This document shows positions 7,532-16,037 of a stretch of 17,076 bases of DNA, piece after piece (position 1 is the first letter of the stretch; each line of letters starts with the position of its first letter). The notes below the pieces were generated by a model that did not search any database, was not told the origin of the DNA, and saw nothing but the letters and a program-made list of their open reading frames with translations. Source of the DNA: JANWKQ01 sp040376605 (GTDB taxonomy: Bacteria > Bacteroidota > Bacteroidia > CAIKAF01); the NCBI GenBank assembly GCA_040376605.1, contig JBEIQI010000042.1, forward strand, positions 1 to 17,076, given 5' to 3'. A program made the position numbers and the translations under genes.

Positions 7532-8824
7532 ATGATAACCTTTGCAAATATTCCTGAAACATCAAAAAAAAGAATCGTAATTATTGGTGCTGGATTTGCC
7601 GGATTGTTATTAGCTCGTAAAATCGATAAAACAATTTATCAGGTGGTACTTCTTGATAAGAATAACTACCACCAATTTCAACCTTTGTTTTATCAGGTGG
7701 CAACCGCCGGATTAGAACCTTCCGCCATTTCATTTCCACTTCGTAAAATTTTTCAAAAGAAAAAAGATATTCATATCAGAGTTTGTGAAGTAAAAGAAGT
7801 TTTACCATCAGAGAATGCTATACTCACAGATATTGGAAGATTTAATTATGATCATCTGGTAATCGCTACCGGAGCTGATACCAATTTTTATGGGAATCAG
7901 GAAATCAAACAAAATGCCATGCCCATGAAATCGGTTTCAGAAGCATTGTATATTAGGAACCAGGTATTAAGTAATTTCGAAATGGCCTTGGTAACCAAAG
8001 ATGATGAACTTCGAAAATCTTTATTAAATATTGTGGTGGTTGGAGGTGGTCCTACAGGAGTGGAAGTTTCGGGAACCTTGGCGGATATGAAAAAAACCGT
8101 ACTTCCCAAAGATTATCCTGAGCTTGATTTTAATTTAATGACCATCACGCTGATCGAAGGCGGAGATCGACTTCTTGGTTCGATGAGTGAAGTTTCATCG
8201 AAGCATGTAAAAAAATTCCTGGAAAAAAGAGGCGTGAAAGTTTTGGTTAATACTCGAGTTTCCGGATTCGATGGAGATATCCTTAGTTTTACCAATGGTG
8301 AAACTATCGTTACCAAAACCCTTATTTGGGCTGCAGGTGTTAAGGCGACACTCATTCCTGGAATCGATCCGTCATGTATTCATGCCTCCGGAAGAATTTC
8401 AGTAGATAAATATAATCTGATTGAAGGTTATGAAAATATTTATTCCATCGGTGATGTTTGTATTAGTTTAGAAGATCCCAAATTTCCAAAAGGGCATCCA
8501 CAAATTGCCCAGCCCGCTATGCAACAAGGTGTTTTATTGGCGTCCAATTTTAAAAACAAAAGTTTATCCAAACCCTTAAAATCATTTAGCTATAAAGATC
8601 TGGGATCAATGGCAACGGTTGGACGAAACTTCGCAGTAGTTGAATTACCCTTTTTTAAATTTCAGGGATTCAGGGCCTGGTTATTTTGGATGTTGGTTCA
8701 CTTAATGTCTATTGTTGGTGTAAAAAATCGTTTGCTCATTTTTATTAATTGGGTTTGGAATTATATTTCATACGATCAATCGCTTCGACTTATTATTAAA
8801 CCCAGACATAAGGAAATTGAATAA
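7532..8824 (+). CDS. ndh: Type II NADH:quinone oxidoreductase
   Basis: A 430-residue peripheral membrane flavoprotein that passes electrons from NADH to the quinone pool without pumping ions. The FAD-binding Rossmann motif is GAGFAG at 19-24, with the acidic strand end VVLLDKNNYHQFQPLFYQVATAGL (38-61) typical of NDH-2. The NADH-binding motif is GGGPTG at 171-176, and IYSIGD (303-308) contacts FAD. AQPAMQQG at 326-333 is the conserved quinone-site AQxAxQ segment. The tail from about 385 (FRAWLFWMLVHLMSIVGVKN) is hydrophobic and amphipathic, as in the membrane anchor of the family. A near -7 box, TAACTTTA, lies at 7511-7518, 13 bases before the ATG, suggesting its own transcript. Nothing unusual in length or motifs. 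Confidence 0.88.
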   Translation: MITFANIPETSKKRIVIIGAGFAGLLLARKIDKTIYQVVLLDKNNYHQFQPLFYQVATAGLEPSAISFPLRKIFQKKKDIHIRVCEVKEVLPSENAILTDIGRFNYDHLVIATGADTNFYGNQEIKQNAMPMKSVSEALYIRNQVLSNFEMALVTKDDELRKSLLNIVVVGGGPTGVEVSGTLADMKKTVLPKDYPELDFNLMTITLIEGGDRLLGSMSEVSSKHVKKFLEKRGVKVLVNTRVSGFDGDILSFTNGETIVTKTLIWAAGVKATLIPGIDPSCIHASGRISVDKYNLIEGYENIYSIGDVCISLEDPKFPKGHPQIAQPAMQQGVLLASNFKNKSLSKPLKSFSYKDLGSMATVGRNFAVVELPFFKFQGFRAWLFWMLVHLMSIVGVKNRLLIFINWVWNYISYDQSLRLIIKPRHKEIE

Positions 8825-8928
8825 ATCATTCCCTACCGATTGCATTAACATCCTACAACATTTCCCAAAAACAGTGAAAAAGATTTAAACGCAATATCCC
8901 CTATGATACATTTTTAAGGTACGTAAGT

Positions 8929-8936
8929 TAGATTTG
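8929..8936 (+). promoter_or_regulatory. Candidate -7 element for the outer-membrane protein gene
   Basis: TAGATTTG matches TAnnTTTG exactly, 17 bases before the ATG at 8954. No convincing -33 TTTG is seen at the expected distance. The remainder of 8825-8953 has no visible gene or terminator. Confidence 0.4.
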
Positions 8937-8953
8937 CTCCACAATCATCCAAT

Positions 8954-11359
8954 ATGAAAAAACCATTACCCATTGTAGTTATCATTTTTTTGTTTTGCGG
9001 AAATCTTTTTGCACAAAACCGTTGCAAAGGGGTTGTAAAAGATACCGAAGGAAAGCCCCTTGAATTTGTAGCCGTAATGCTCACCAATTATGCTGACTCC
9101 ACTCAGTTTATTGGTACCGCCACCGACACGGATGGCAAATTCGAATTCAACAATTTTAATTATTCAAGTTATTTTTTAACCGCCTCTGTGCTAGGTTATA
9201 CCAATTCATCTACTGCGGTAATTACCAATGGACAATTAGATACCTTAACCATTGTGTTAGCTCAATCAACTACCACAGTTAATGAATTTACCTTCGAATC
9301 AAGACAAAATAAAATTGCAATGGAACCCGGAAAAGTGATTATGAATGTGGAAAATTCAACCATGGCTTCGGGAAATAATGCCCTGGATTTATTAAGGAGA
9401 ATGCCGGGTGTTTTTGTAGACAACGATGGAAATATTTCGGTTAGGGGTAAAAGTGGGGTAAACGTTTATATCGACGGACGACCGACATATTTAAGTGGAT
9501 CGCAGTTAAAGAATTTCCTAAAATCTTTAATCGCTACCAATATCAGTAAAATTGAAGTAATCACGCAACCTGGAGCCAATTACGATGCAGAAGGAAATGC
9601 AGGCATTATTAATATTATATTGATAAAAAAGATGGCATTAGGTTTTAACGGCAATATAGATGGCTGGTACGTTCAAGGATTTTATCCTAAAGGTGGGGGA
9701 AGTTTTAGTTTTAATTATGGAAAGGGAAAGTGGAACGTTTTTGGAAGTTATTCCTATTCACATGAACATGATTATATCTTACCGCAAGCAACCAGATTGA
9801 TAGACAGCGTTCAATACAACCAAAATTATTGGGGGCAACCTATCGAAAATAGTCATAACGTAAAATTCAATATGGATTACGACATCAATAAAAAATGGGT
9901 ATTTGGAACCGGAATAACTTTTAATGCAGGACATTCAAATTGGAAAGGGGCTACCAAAGCATCTTTTACAAACCTAACCACAGGTTTTACTGACTCTTTA
10001 CAGATAGTGCACGATAGTACTTCTTGGACCGACTATAGCGCAACACTAAATTTCAACACACTATGGAAAATTGATTCATTAGGACAAAAATTTAGTATCA
10101 ATGCCGATGTCGGGACCTATTTAGAATTTGTGCAAGGAAATTATATATATAATTTTTACGATCAATGGGGCGGAATTCTTCGAACTGCTCCAGATAGAAA
10201 TTATGGCCAACAACCAGCTCTATATTTAGTGTCAGGAAAAGTGGATTACGAAAATCCTAATTTATTTAAGAAAATTCAATTAAAAACAGGCGTTAAATCG
10301 AGTTATGTAACTAACGAGGCCAAAGTTCAATACCGAACTTTCGATGCTGGTAATAACCAAATACCAATTCCCGAAATGAGCAACCATTTTTTATACGAAG
10401 AAAATATCAATGCCATCTATCTATCACTAAAATACAATTTAAAAAAATGGAGTTTTAGTGCAGGACTGAGAGGAGAACATACCAATACAACTGGCAGGCA
10501 GTTAACTACAGGACAAACCAACCGACAAAATTATTTTAGTTTCTTTCCATCAGCAGGCATAGCTTGGAATCCAAGCGACAATCACTCAATTAATCTTATT
10601 TATAGCCGACGAATCGATAGACCCGAATATAGTGAGCTTAATCCATTTATATATACCCTGGATAATTATAGCAGTTATCAAGGAAATCCAAGTCTATTAC
10701 CCCAATTTTCAAATAATTTAGAGCTAAGCTATACTATGTTTCAGGTGTTTACTTTAACTACCTCATATACGCAAATTAATAATAACATAACAGATATTTT
10801 TAGGGTAGATTCGTTAAATCCACAACGTCTTATATATACCAATACAAATTTAGGAGAGACACATAATTTTTCGGCAGGTGGAACCTTAATGATGCCAATT
10901 GGTAAATGGTGTTATTTTATAGTAAACGGAAGTGCAATTTATAATAGTGTTGTAGATCAAACCTTACAAATAAATAGGCAAGGATGGTTTGGAATGTTTA
11001 GTGGATATTTCGAATTTTCACTGCCCGCTAAATTCACTATCGAGTTAAATGGCTACGCAATGACTCAGCAGCCTGCTGGGCAGCAACTCGTTCTGCCAAT
11101 GGGAGAGATTGGCTTAGGGGTTTCAAAAAAACTATTCAAAGAACAATTAATACTAAAGCTAGGGGTCTCTGATATGTTCCGTACATCACAATACCGAACT
11201 ACTACTACTATAGAAACGGGTGAAACATTTAACTCATCATTCTGGTGGGATAGCCGCCGACTTACTTTTTCTGCTAGTTTTAAATTTGGAAGAGCCATAA
11301 AGGAGGCGAAACAAAAAGATAAGGAAGATTTATTTGACAGAGTTGGTGGAGGAAGATAA
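8954..11359 (+). CDS. Outer-membrane beta-barrel protein, TonB-receptor-like
   Basis: An 801-residue outer-membrane protein. Residues 1-20 are a signal peptide (MKKPLPIVVIIFLFCGNLFA|Q). Residues about 23-105 are a carboxypeptidase-regulatory-like domain (CKGVVKDTEGKPLEFVAVML, DTDGKFEF). A plug-like segment at about 125-225 has LDLLRRMPGVFVDNDGNISV, GVNVYIDGRPTYLSG and IEVITQPGANYDAEGNAGIINIIL. The remaining part is the barrel of the OMP_b-brl_3 type, with the characteristic NPFIYTLDNYSSYQGNPSLLPQ region and a long series of aromatic-rich strands. Proteins of this kind are common in Bacteroidota and their substrates are mostly unknown; some may transport peptides or metals. No SusD-like lipoprotein, regulator or enzyme adjoins it, so context gives no substrate. 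It is probably monocistronic. Confidence 0.82.
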   Translation: MKKPLPIVVIIFLFCGNLFAQNRCKGVVKDTEGKPLEFVAVMLTNYADSTQFIGTATDTDGKFEFNNFNYSSYFLTASVLGYTNSSTAVITNGQLDTLTIVLAQSTTTVNEFTFESRQNKIAMEPGKVIMNVENSTMASGNNALDLLRRMPGVFVDNDGNISVRGKSGVNVYIDGRPTYLSGSQLKNFLKSLIATNISKIEVITQPGANYDAEGNAGIINIILIKKMALGFNGNIDGWYVQGFYPKGGGSFSFNYGKGKWNVFGSYSYSHEHDYILPQATRLIDSVQYNQNYWGQPIENSHNVKFNMDYDINKKWVFGTGITFNAGHSNWKGATKASFTNLTTGFTDSLQIVHDSTSWTDYSATLNFNTLWKIDSLGQKFSINADVGTYLEFVQGNYIYNFYDQWGGILRTAPDRNYGQQPALYLVSGKVDYENPNLFKKIQLKTGVKSSYVTNEAKVQYRTFDAGNNQIPIPEMSNHFLYEENINAIYLSLKYNLKKWSFSAGLRGEHTNTTGRQLTTGQTNRQNYFSFFPSAGIAWNPSDNHSINLIYSRRIDRPEYSELNPFIYTLDNYSSYQGNPSLLPQFSNNLELSYTMFQVFTLTTSYTQINNNITDIFRVDSLNPQRLIYTNTNLGETHNFSAGGTLMMPIGKWCYFIVNGSAIYNSVVDQTLQINRQGWFGMFSGYFEFSLPAKFTIELNGYAMTQQPAGQQLVLPMGEIGLGVSKKLFKEQLILKLGVSDMFRTSQYRTTTTIETGETFNSSFWWDSRRLTFSASFKFGRAIKEAKQKDKEDLFDRVGGGR

Positions 11360-11398
11360 TACGGAAGATTCTTAAAGTCAAAAATTTACGATAAAAGG

Positions 11399-11406
11399 TA
11401 ACTTTG
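11399..11406 (+). promoter_or_regulatory. -7-like box in the leader upstream of kup
   Basis: TAACTTTG matches TAnnTTTG exactly, 170 bases before the kup ATG. It overlaps a small hairpin, CTTTGT-AACA-ACAAAG (11402-11417). If used, it would give kup a long leader. No -33 element is visible. A second, weaker box (TAATTTTA, 11547-11554) lies nearer the gene. The rest of 11360-11575 shows only weak short stems. Confidence 0.25.
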
Positions 11407-11546
11407 TAACAACAAAGGGCCTATTTAAGTGATATTCTAAGCCATTCACTCAAGTTAAACTAAGAACTTTTAGGATAAAGTGCTTAAAAATACCAACAAC
11501 ATCTGTTTATTTACAAATCTTTATATTTTCTTTATACCATCTCCCG

Positions 11547-11554
11547 TAATTTTA
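11547..11554 (+). promoter_or_regulatory. Candidate proximal -7 element for kup
   Basis: TAATTTTA (one mismatch to TAnnTTTG, at the final G) lies 21 bases before the kup ATG, a typical leader length in this phylum. The overlapping TACATTTT at 11553-11560 is an equal alternative. Confidence 0.3.
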
Positions 11555-11575
11555 CATTTTTAATATAGATTAGCA

Positions 11576-13573
11576 ATGGGCAATCATCAAAATAGTCATC
11601 ACAAATTAAGTGCTGCCGGATTATTAATAACCATTGGAATTATTTTCGGCGATATAGGAACGTCACCACTCTACGTAATGAGTGCCATTATCGGAGAAAA
11701 AAAAATCAGCGAAATGCTCATCCTGGGTGCATTGTCCTGCATATTTTGGACCCTTACTTTACAAACTACCATAAAATATGTAATCATCACTTTAAGGGCT
11801 GATAATAAAGGGGAAGGTGGAATTTTTTCTTTATATACGCTGGTTAGGCGATACCGAAAATGGCTCATCATCCCGGCCATTGTTGGAGGTGCAGCACTTT
11901 TAGCAGATGGTATCATTACCCCCCCTATTTCCGTTGCATCAGCCATCGAAGGTTTAGAAACTTATTATAAAGGTGCAGAAATTCCAACCGTACCTATTGT
12001 TATCGGAATTCTGGTCGTATTATTTACCATTCAACAATTCGGAACCAAATTTGTCGGCAAAGCTTTCGGACCGGTTATGTTTACCTGGTTTGCCATGCTG
12101 GCCATTTTTGGAACCATTTCACTTTTGCAAAGTCCATGGATAATAAAGGCCATTAACCCGATGTATGCTTTTGATTTATTGGCAAAATATCCCGGCGGTT
12201 TTTGGTTATTAGGAGGTGTGTTTTTATGCACCACCGGAGCAGAAGCTTTATACAGTGACTTAGGTCATTGTGGTCGACCCAATATTCGAATCAGTTGGAT
12301 TTTTGTAAAAACTGCCTTGTTATTGAATTACTTTGGGCAGGGTGCCAAACTGCTAAGTATGGAGGGGCAACAAATTAAAATTATCGATCGTACCGGTGGT
12401 GTTGAAAATGTAATTGTAGAGATGAAGCCGTTCTTTTTATTAATTCCAGATTGGTTTTTATTACCCTCTGTCATTATCGCCACGGCAGCAGCCATTGTGG
12501 CTTCCCAGGCATTAATCAGTGGTTCCTTCACGCTTATTAACGAAGCCATGCGTTTGGGTTTCTGGCCCAAATTAAAAATTAATTATCCATCGGATATTAA
12601 AGGCCAATTATATATTCCAACGGTTAACTGGGCATTGTTATTAGGTTGTATAGGAGTGGTTTTATTCTTTAAAAAATCAGGAAATATGGAAGCGGCCTAC
12701 GGGCTCTCCATCATTTTATGTATGTTAAGCACAACCATGCTGCTCACCTATTATATGATTCGTAAAAAATGGAATACCATTCTCATCCTGCTTCTTTCTA
12801 TTATTTTTCTGGCGGTTGAAGGTTCCTTTTTGGCAGCTAACCTCGAGAAATTCCCACATGGTGGATACATAACCCTGGCCATTGGATTGTTATTGATATC
12901 CTTAATGTATATCATGATAAAAGCCAAAGCCATTGGAAAAAAATATGTAGAAATGGTGAAGCTGAAGGATTATGGAACCCTTATTAAACAATTGTCGGTG
13001 GATGAAAGTATTCCCAAATATTCCACCCATTTAATTTATATGACCGGTGCCGAAAAAAATGATGAGGTAGAAGAAAAGATTATTCATTCCATTTTACAGA
13101 AACAACCCAAACGGGCAGATATTTATTGGTTTATACATGTTAATACAGTGGATGAACCTTATAAGGCAGAATATGAAGTAAACCATTTCTATACAGATGA
13201 CGTAATCCGAATTGACTTTAGTTTGGGATTCCGAGTTCAACCTCGGATCAGCCAGATGTTCAGGCAAGTGGTGGAAGACATGGTTAAAAACAAAGAAATA
13301 GATATTACCAGCAGATACCAATCCTTAAGTCAAAACAAGGTGGTAGGAGATTTTAGGTTTGTAGTAATTCAAAAGTTTTTATCGAATGATAACCAATTGC
13401 CATTTTTAAATAAAATCATTTTGAATGCCTATTTCCTAATCAAAAAAATAAGTTTGTCGGAACCAAGGGCCTACGGATTGGATACCAGCAATGTATTAGT
13501 GGAGAAATTCCCCTTAATATTTTCAAATGCTAAACCAATTCAATTAAAACGTGTGATTAGAAATAAATCATAG
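11576..13573 (+). CDS. kup: Kup-family low-affinity potassium uptake protein
   Basis: A 665-residue inner-membrane K+/H+ symporter of the KUP/HAK/KT family. The family signature GIIFGDIGTSPLYVMSAIIG lies at 21-40 in the first helix; the aspartate of GDIGTSP is conserved in the family. DNKGEGGIFSLYTLVRR (about 76-92), LLADGIITPPISVASAIEG (about 107-125) and the CTTGAEALYSDLGHCG stretch further on are also typical. About 12 hydrophobic helices fill residues 13-450. The remaining 200 or so residues are a soluble cytoplasmic domain (DIYWFIHVNTVDEPYKAEYE, RVQPRISQMFRQVVEDM), as in E. coli Kup. Length is normal for the family. It stands alone, with a possible weak terminator after the stop. Function as K+ uptake is inferred from the family. 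Confidence 0.93.
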   Translation: MGNHQNSHHKLSAAGLLITIGIIFGDIGTSPLYVMSAIIGEKKISEMLILGALSCIFWTLTLQTTIKYVIITLRADNKGEGGIFSLYTLVRRYRKWLIIPAIVGGAALLADGIITPPISVASAIEGLETYYKGAEIPTVPIVIGILVVLFTIQQFGTKFVGKAFGPVMFTWFAMLAIFGTISLLQSPWIIKAINPMYAFDLLAKYPGGFWLLGGVFLCTTGAEALYSDLGHCGRPNIRISWIFVKTALLLNYFGQGAKLLSMEGQQIKIIDRTGGVENVIVEMKPFFLLIPDWFLLPSVIIATAAAIVASQALISGSFTLINEAMRLGFWPKLKINYPSDIKGQLYIPTVNWALLLGCIGVVLFFKKSGNMEAAYGLSIILCMLSTTMLLTYYMIRKKWNTILILLLSIIFLAVEGSFLAANLEKFPHGGYITLAIGLLLISLMYIMIKAKAIGKKYVEMVKLKDYGTLIKQLSVDESIPKYSTHLIYMTGAEKNDEVEEKIIHSILQKQPKRADIYWFIHVNTVDEPYKAEYEVNHFYTDDVIRIDFSLGFRVQPRISQMFRQVVEDMVKNKEIDITSRYQSLSQNKVVGDFRFVVIQKFLSNDNQLPFLNKIILNAYFLIKKISLSEPRAYGLDTSNVLVEKFPLIFSNAKPIQLKRVIRNKS

Positions 13574-13597
13574 ATTAGCACCTATGATAATCTTTTT
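13573..13597 (+). terminator. Weak terminator candidate after kup
   Basis: GATTA (13573-13577) and TAATC (13588-13592) form a 5-bp stem with a 10-base loop, followed directly by TTTTT. The stem is AT-rich, so termination efficiency is doubtful. A second dyad, GGATAATTTATCC (13602-13614), overlaps the stop of the convergent kinase gene. Confidence 0.35.
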
Positions 13598-13608
13598 GCT
13601 AGGATAAT

Positions 13609-14151
13609 TTATCCCAAAAAAGTTTTTACGATGGCAACACCTAAGGCCAGTCGATTATCCAGGCTGCCTTCCAAAACAGTGTATGACTTTTTATATAGAT
13701 TAAAATGATGGATATAAAGATTAAATAACCGATCTCTATCATGTGGATTTTCTCTTTGATCATCGGCCACCCATTCGATATCCGGTCGCATTAATAAATA
13801 ATGATCATAGTCCGATTCGATAATTCCCTGAATAATAAAATCATCGCATTGATGATATTTTTCTTCGGCCCATATTTTGGTATTCATTAATTCACTATCA
13901 AAAAAAACAATCTCCACCTTCTCAATTATAGCATCATCGGTAACTTTTTTTTCAATATCCAATTGAGCTTTGGCAATATTTAATATATCGTCATAATTAT
14001 ATGCTCTATCCAAATGATCTATATATTCACGAGCAAATTCAGGCACTACCCAACCATCGAACACTCTGGCTAGGTATTCCGCAGTAAAACTTTTACCCGA
14101 TGATTCGGGTCCGGTAACAGCTATTTTGACAATTTTATTTTTCGATGCCAT
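13609..14151 (-). CDS. NadR-type nicotinamide riboside kinase (P-loop ATPase)
   Basis: A protein of 180 residues from the ATG at 14151 (MASKNKIVKIAVTG). It matches the C-terminal kinase domain of NadR, which phosphorylates nicotinamide riboside to NMN. Walker A is GPESSGKS at 14-21. The segment WVVPEFAREYID (34-45) corresponds to the VPE(Y/F)AREY motif of NadR kinases. VFFDSELMNTKIWAEEKY and HYLLMRPDIEWVADDQR, with a DDxR-type lid region, follow. It lacks the NMN adenylyltransferase and DNA-binding domains of enterobacterial NadR. The ORF is open up to 14226, but those extra residues lie wholly inside pnuC and look unlike the family. The chosen start overlaps pnuC by 31 bases. Adjacency to PnuC strongly supports the nicotinamide riboside role. 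Confidence 0.82.
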   Translation of the reverse strand: MASKNKIVKIAVTGPESSGKSFTAEYLARVFDGWVVPEFAREYIDHLDRAYNYDDILNIAKAQLDIEKKVTDDAIIEKVEIVFFDSELMNTKIWAEEKYHQCDDFIIQGIIESDYDHYLLMRPDIEWVADDQRENPHDRDRLFNLYIHHFNLYKKSYTVLEGSLDNRLALGVAIVKTFLG

Positions 14152-14717
14152 TGAATGATTCCATAAATACAAATGATACAATAAATAATAAAAAGAATGG
14201 CGGTTAAGATATATCCCTTCTTCCAAAATAACCAGATACTAAGTCCATCCACCACCAAAAATATATACCAGTTTTCTATTTTTTTTCTTGTTTCGAGCCA
14301 GGTGGCAATAAATGCAAAACCGGTAAGGGTCGCATCTAAAAATGGATAACTGGCATTGGTATAACGCAAAAATATATATCCACTTACCACCGAATAAACA
14401 GCAGCAATTAACGATACAATTATCAATAATCGAAAATTAGCATAGGAAACTTTTACCTCCTTCTTTCGAGCCTTAATAATCCCGCTCCAGGTTAAATATC
14501 CCACAAAGGCCATCACCACATAATAAAAATTTAAAATTGCATCAGAATATAACTGAGCAATAAACATGAGATAGATATAAATTAATGAGCTAATGCCCCC
14601 AAACAACCAACATATTTTTTTTTCATAAGCGGCAAAGATGGGAAACAATAAACCCGTAACCATGGCAATAATCTCAAGCCAGGTAGTTTGTTGTAGTTGA
14701 TCCCAAATTTCTTGCAT
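14121..14717 (-). CDS. pnuC: Nicotinamide riboside transporter PnuC
   Basis: A 198-residue inner-membrane protein with seven or so hydrophobic helices. PnuC imports nicotinamide riboside by facilitated diffusion and depends on phosphorylation in the cytosol to trap the substrate. Family features are LNFYYVVMAFVGYLTW (about 62-77), then PFLDATLTGFAFIATWLETRKKIENWYIFLVVD (about 123-155), with the conserved W, R/K and ENW-Y residues, and a final helix before a basic tail (HRKIKLSK). Some Bacteroidota relatives (PnuT) carry thiamine instead, usually beside thiamine pyrophosphokinase and a TPP riboswitch; neither is here. The overlapping NadR-type kinase favours nicotinamide riboside. A near -7 box, TATCTTTT (14742-14735), lies 18 bases before the ATG, so this pair may have its own promoter. 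Confidence 0.86.
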   Translation of the reverse strand: MQEIWDQLQQTTWLEIIAMVTGLLFPIFAAYEKKICWLFGGISSLIYIYLMFIAQLYSDAILNFYYVVMAFVGYLTWSGIIKARKKEVKVSYANFRLLIIVSLIAAVYSVVSGYIFLRYTNASYPFLDATLTGFAFIATWLETRKKIENWYIFLVVDGLSIWLFWKKGYILTAILFIIYCIICIYGIIQWHRKIKLSK

Positions 14718-14774
14718 TGTACTAAGTTAAGCATAAAAGATAAAACCTTTCGATAGTGCTGATAGAAGCTTTCC

Positions 14775-14810
14775 CATGATTGATGAAACAATTCCCTTCA
14801 TCCAATCATG
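14775..14810. repeat. Long inverted repeat between the GlmU-like gene and pnuC
   Basis: CATGATTG (14775-14782) pairs with CAATCATG (14803-14810), and ATGAA (14783-14787) pairs with TTCAT (14797-14801). This gives a 13-bp stem interrupted only by one bulged C at 14802, with a 9-base loop. It begins 2 bases after the stop of the GlmU-like gene on the minus strand. No T-run follows, so it is not a classical intrinsic terminator. It could be an RNA-stabilising or processing hairpin, or an operator upstream of pnuC. Confidence 0.5.
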
Positions 14811-14812
14811 TA

Positions 14813-16000
14813 TTATTCGGGAAATTCTAAGGAATATAAATATTTAAAAACCTCCTGCTCTTCCTGATCAAATTCTAAATGCCGACGTTCAAAAACCAGC
14901 TTAGCGGTTGTTATGGCATCATTTAATTTATAGGGAACAAATCCGGCTGCACCACCCCAACTAAACGAAGGAATATAATTTCTGGGAAATCCATCACCAA
15001 AAATATTGGCGCTTACACCCACTACCGTGCCCGTATTAAACATGGTATTGATTCCACATTTAGAATGATCACCCATTATTAAACCACAAAATTGAAGTCC
15101 GGTTTTTACAAAAGATTTTTTTCCATAATGCCAAAGTTTTACCTCGGCGTAAGTATTTTTTAAATTTGAATTATTGGTATCTGCTCCTAAATTACACCAC
15201 TCACCAATCACCGAATTTCCTAAAAACCCATCGTGAGCTTTACTGCTATAACCAAAAAATACCGAATTATTTAACTCACCCCCTACTTTGCAATGTGGCC
15301 CCAAACTGGTGGGTCCATAAATTTTGGCGGCCATTTTTAACTGAGCATGTTCGCCCAATGCAAATGGACCTCTTACCAAACAACCTTCCATAATTTCTGC
15401 ATCTGCTGCCAAATAAATAGGCCCAGACGTAGTATTTAAAACAGAGGCTTCTACTTTAGCTCCGGGAGCTAAAAAGATTTTTGATGGATCACCAATAATG
15501 GTATTGGTTGTACTAATTGGTTGGAATGTTTTATGCGCCGTTAATAATTGAAAATCTTTTTCAATTTCCTTTCCACATAAAGAAAAAATATCCCAGGTAT
15601 TTTTTACCCAATCTAAATGTCCTGCATATTCAACAATTTCAAAAACCGACATATCCGCTTCTTCGAAATAAGCTTGAAGTTGTTCGGCAAAAATTCCGGC
15701 CAAACAAATGCCTTCTTTAAATAACATTTGGTTGGGTTCCAAAGCCTTTACAATTTGCAGAAAATTTCCATCCGGTAGAATCGCTGAATTAATTACATGA
15801 TTAAACCCTTTAATGCGCAATGGATATTTTGCAGATAAATGTAATTCGGTAAAATTAGACGATTGATCAAGTCCTAAAAGCAGATGCCATTTTTCCCGAA
15901 TGGTAAGAATTCCCATGCGAATGTCCGAAATGGGGCGGGTATAAGTAAATGGCCTCAGGTTGGTAACCAATTCAGGCTCATCGAAAAAAATTAGATTCAT
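14813..16000 (-). CDS. GlmU-like putative sugar nucleotidyltransferase
   Basis: A 395-residue cytosolic protein of the Bacteroidota GlmU-like family. The N-terminus MNLIFFDEPELVTNLRPFTY, then TRPISDIRMGILTIREKW (21-38), is the conserved start of the NTP_transf_4-type domain. The usual pyrophosphorylase signature of GlmU (LAAGxGTRM...PK) is not present. Residues about 185-350 form a left-handed beta-helix of hexapeptide repeats (IYLAADAEIMEGCLVRG, YGPTSLGPHCKVGGELNNS, GHOSTED by GxW and NLGAD turns such as VIGEWCNLGADTNNSNLK). The repeat end GDHSKCGINTMFNTGTVVGV resembles acyl/acetyltransferase helices. Its reaction is not established; a nucleotide-sugar or acyl-transfer role is the family guess. 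A one-mismatch -7 box, TTACTTTG, lies at 16024-16017. Confidence 0.8.
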   Translation of the reverse strand: MNLIFFDEPELVTNLRPFTYTRPISDIRMGILTIREKWHLLLGLDQSSNFTELHLSAKYPLRIKGFNHVINSAILPDGNFLQIVKALEPNQMLFKEGICLAGIFAEQLQAYFEEADMSVFEIVEYAGHLDWVKNTWDIFSLCGKEIEKDFQLLTAHKTFQPISTTNTIIGDPSKIFLAPGAKVEASVLNTTSGPIYLAADAEIMEGCLVRGPFALGEHAQLKMAAKIYGPTSLGPHCKVGGELNNSVFFGYSSKAHDGFLGNSVIGEWCNLGADTNNSNLKNTYAEVKLWHYGKKSFVKTGLQFCGLIMGDHSKCGINTMFNTGTVVGVSANIFGDGFPRNYIPSFSWGGAAGFVPYKLNDAITTAKLVFERRHLEFDQEEQEVFKYLYSLEFPE

Positions 16001-16016
16001 GGGTATGTATTTGAAT

Positions 16017-16024
16017 CAAAGTAA
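16017..16024 (-). promoter_or_regulatory. Candidate -7 element for the GlmU-like gene
   Basis: TTACTTTG on the minus strand has one mismatch to TAnnTTTG and lies 16 bases before the ATG. It sits just beyond the rpmE terminator, consistent with a separate transcript. Confidence 0.35.
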
Positions 16025-16037
16025 GCTAAAATTGGAT

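Noticed and set aside
11671..13321. Several minus-strand frames of 60-91 residues inside kup
   Set aside because: Shadows of a strongly supported membrane protein gene; no family resemblance, no promoter or start context.
14152..14226. N-terminal extension of the NadR-type kinase frame
   Set aside because: Entirely within pnuC in another frame; the family start is at MASKNKIVKIAVTG.
14582..14791. 69-residue minus-strand frame across the pnuC start
   Set aside because: Frame-shifted shadow of pnuC running through the hairpin and promoter region; composition not protein-like.
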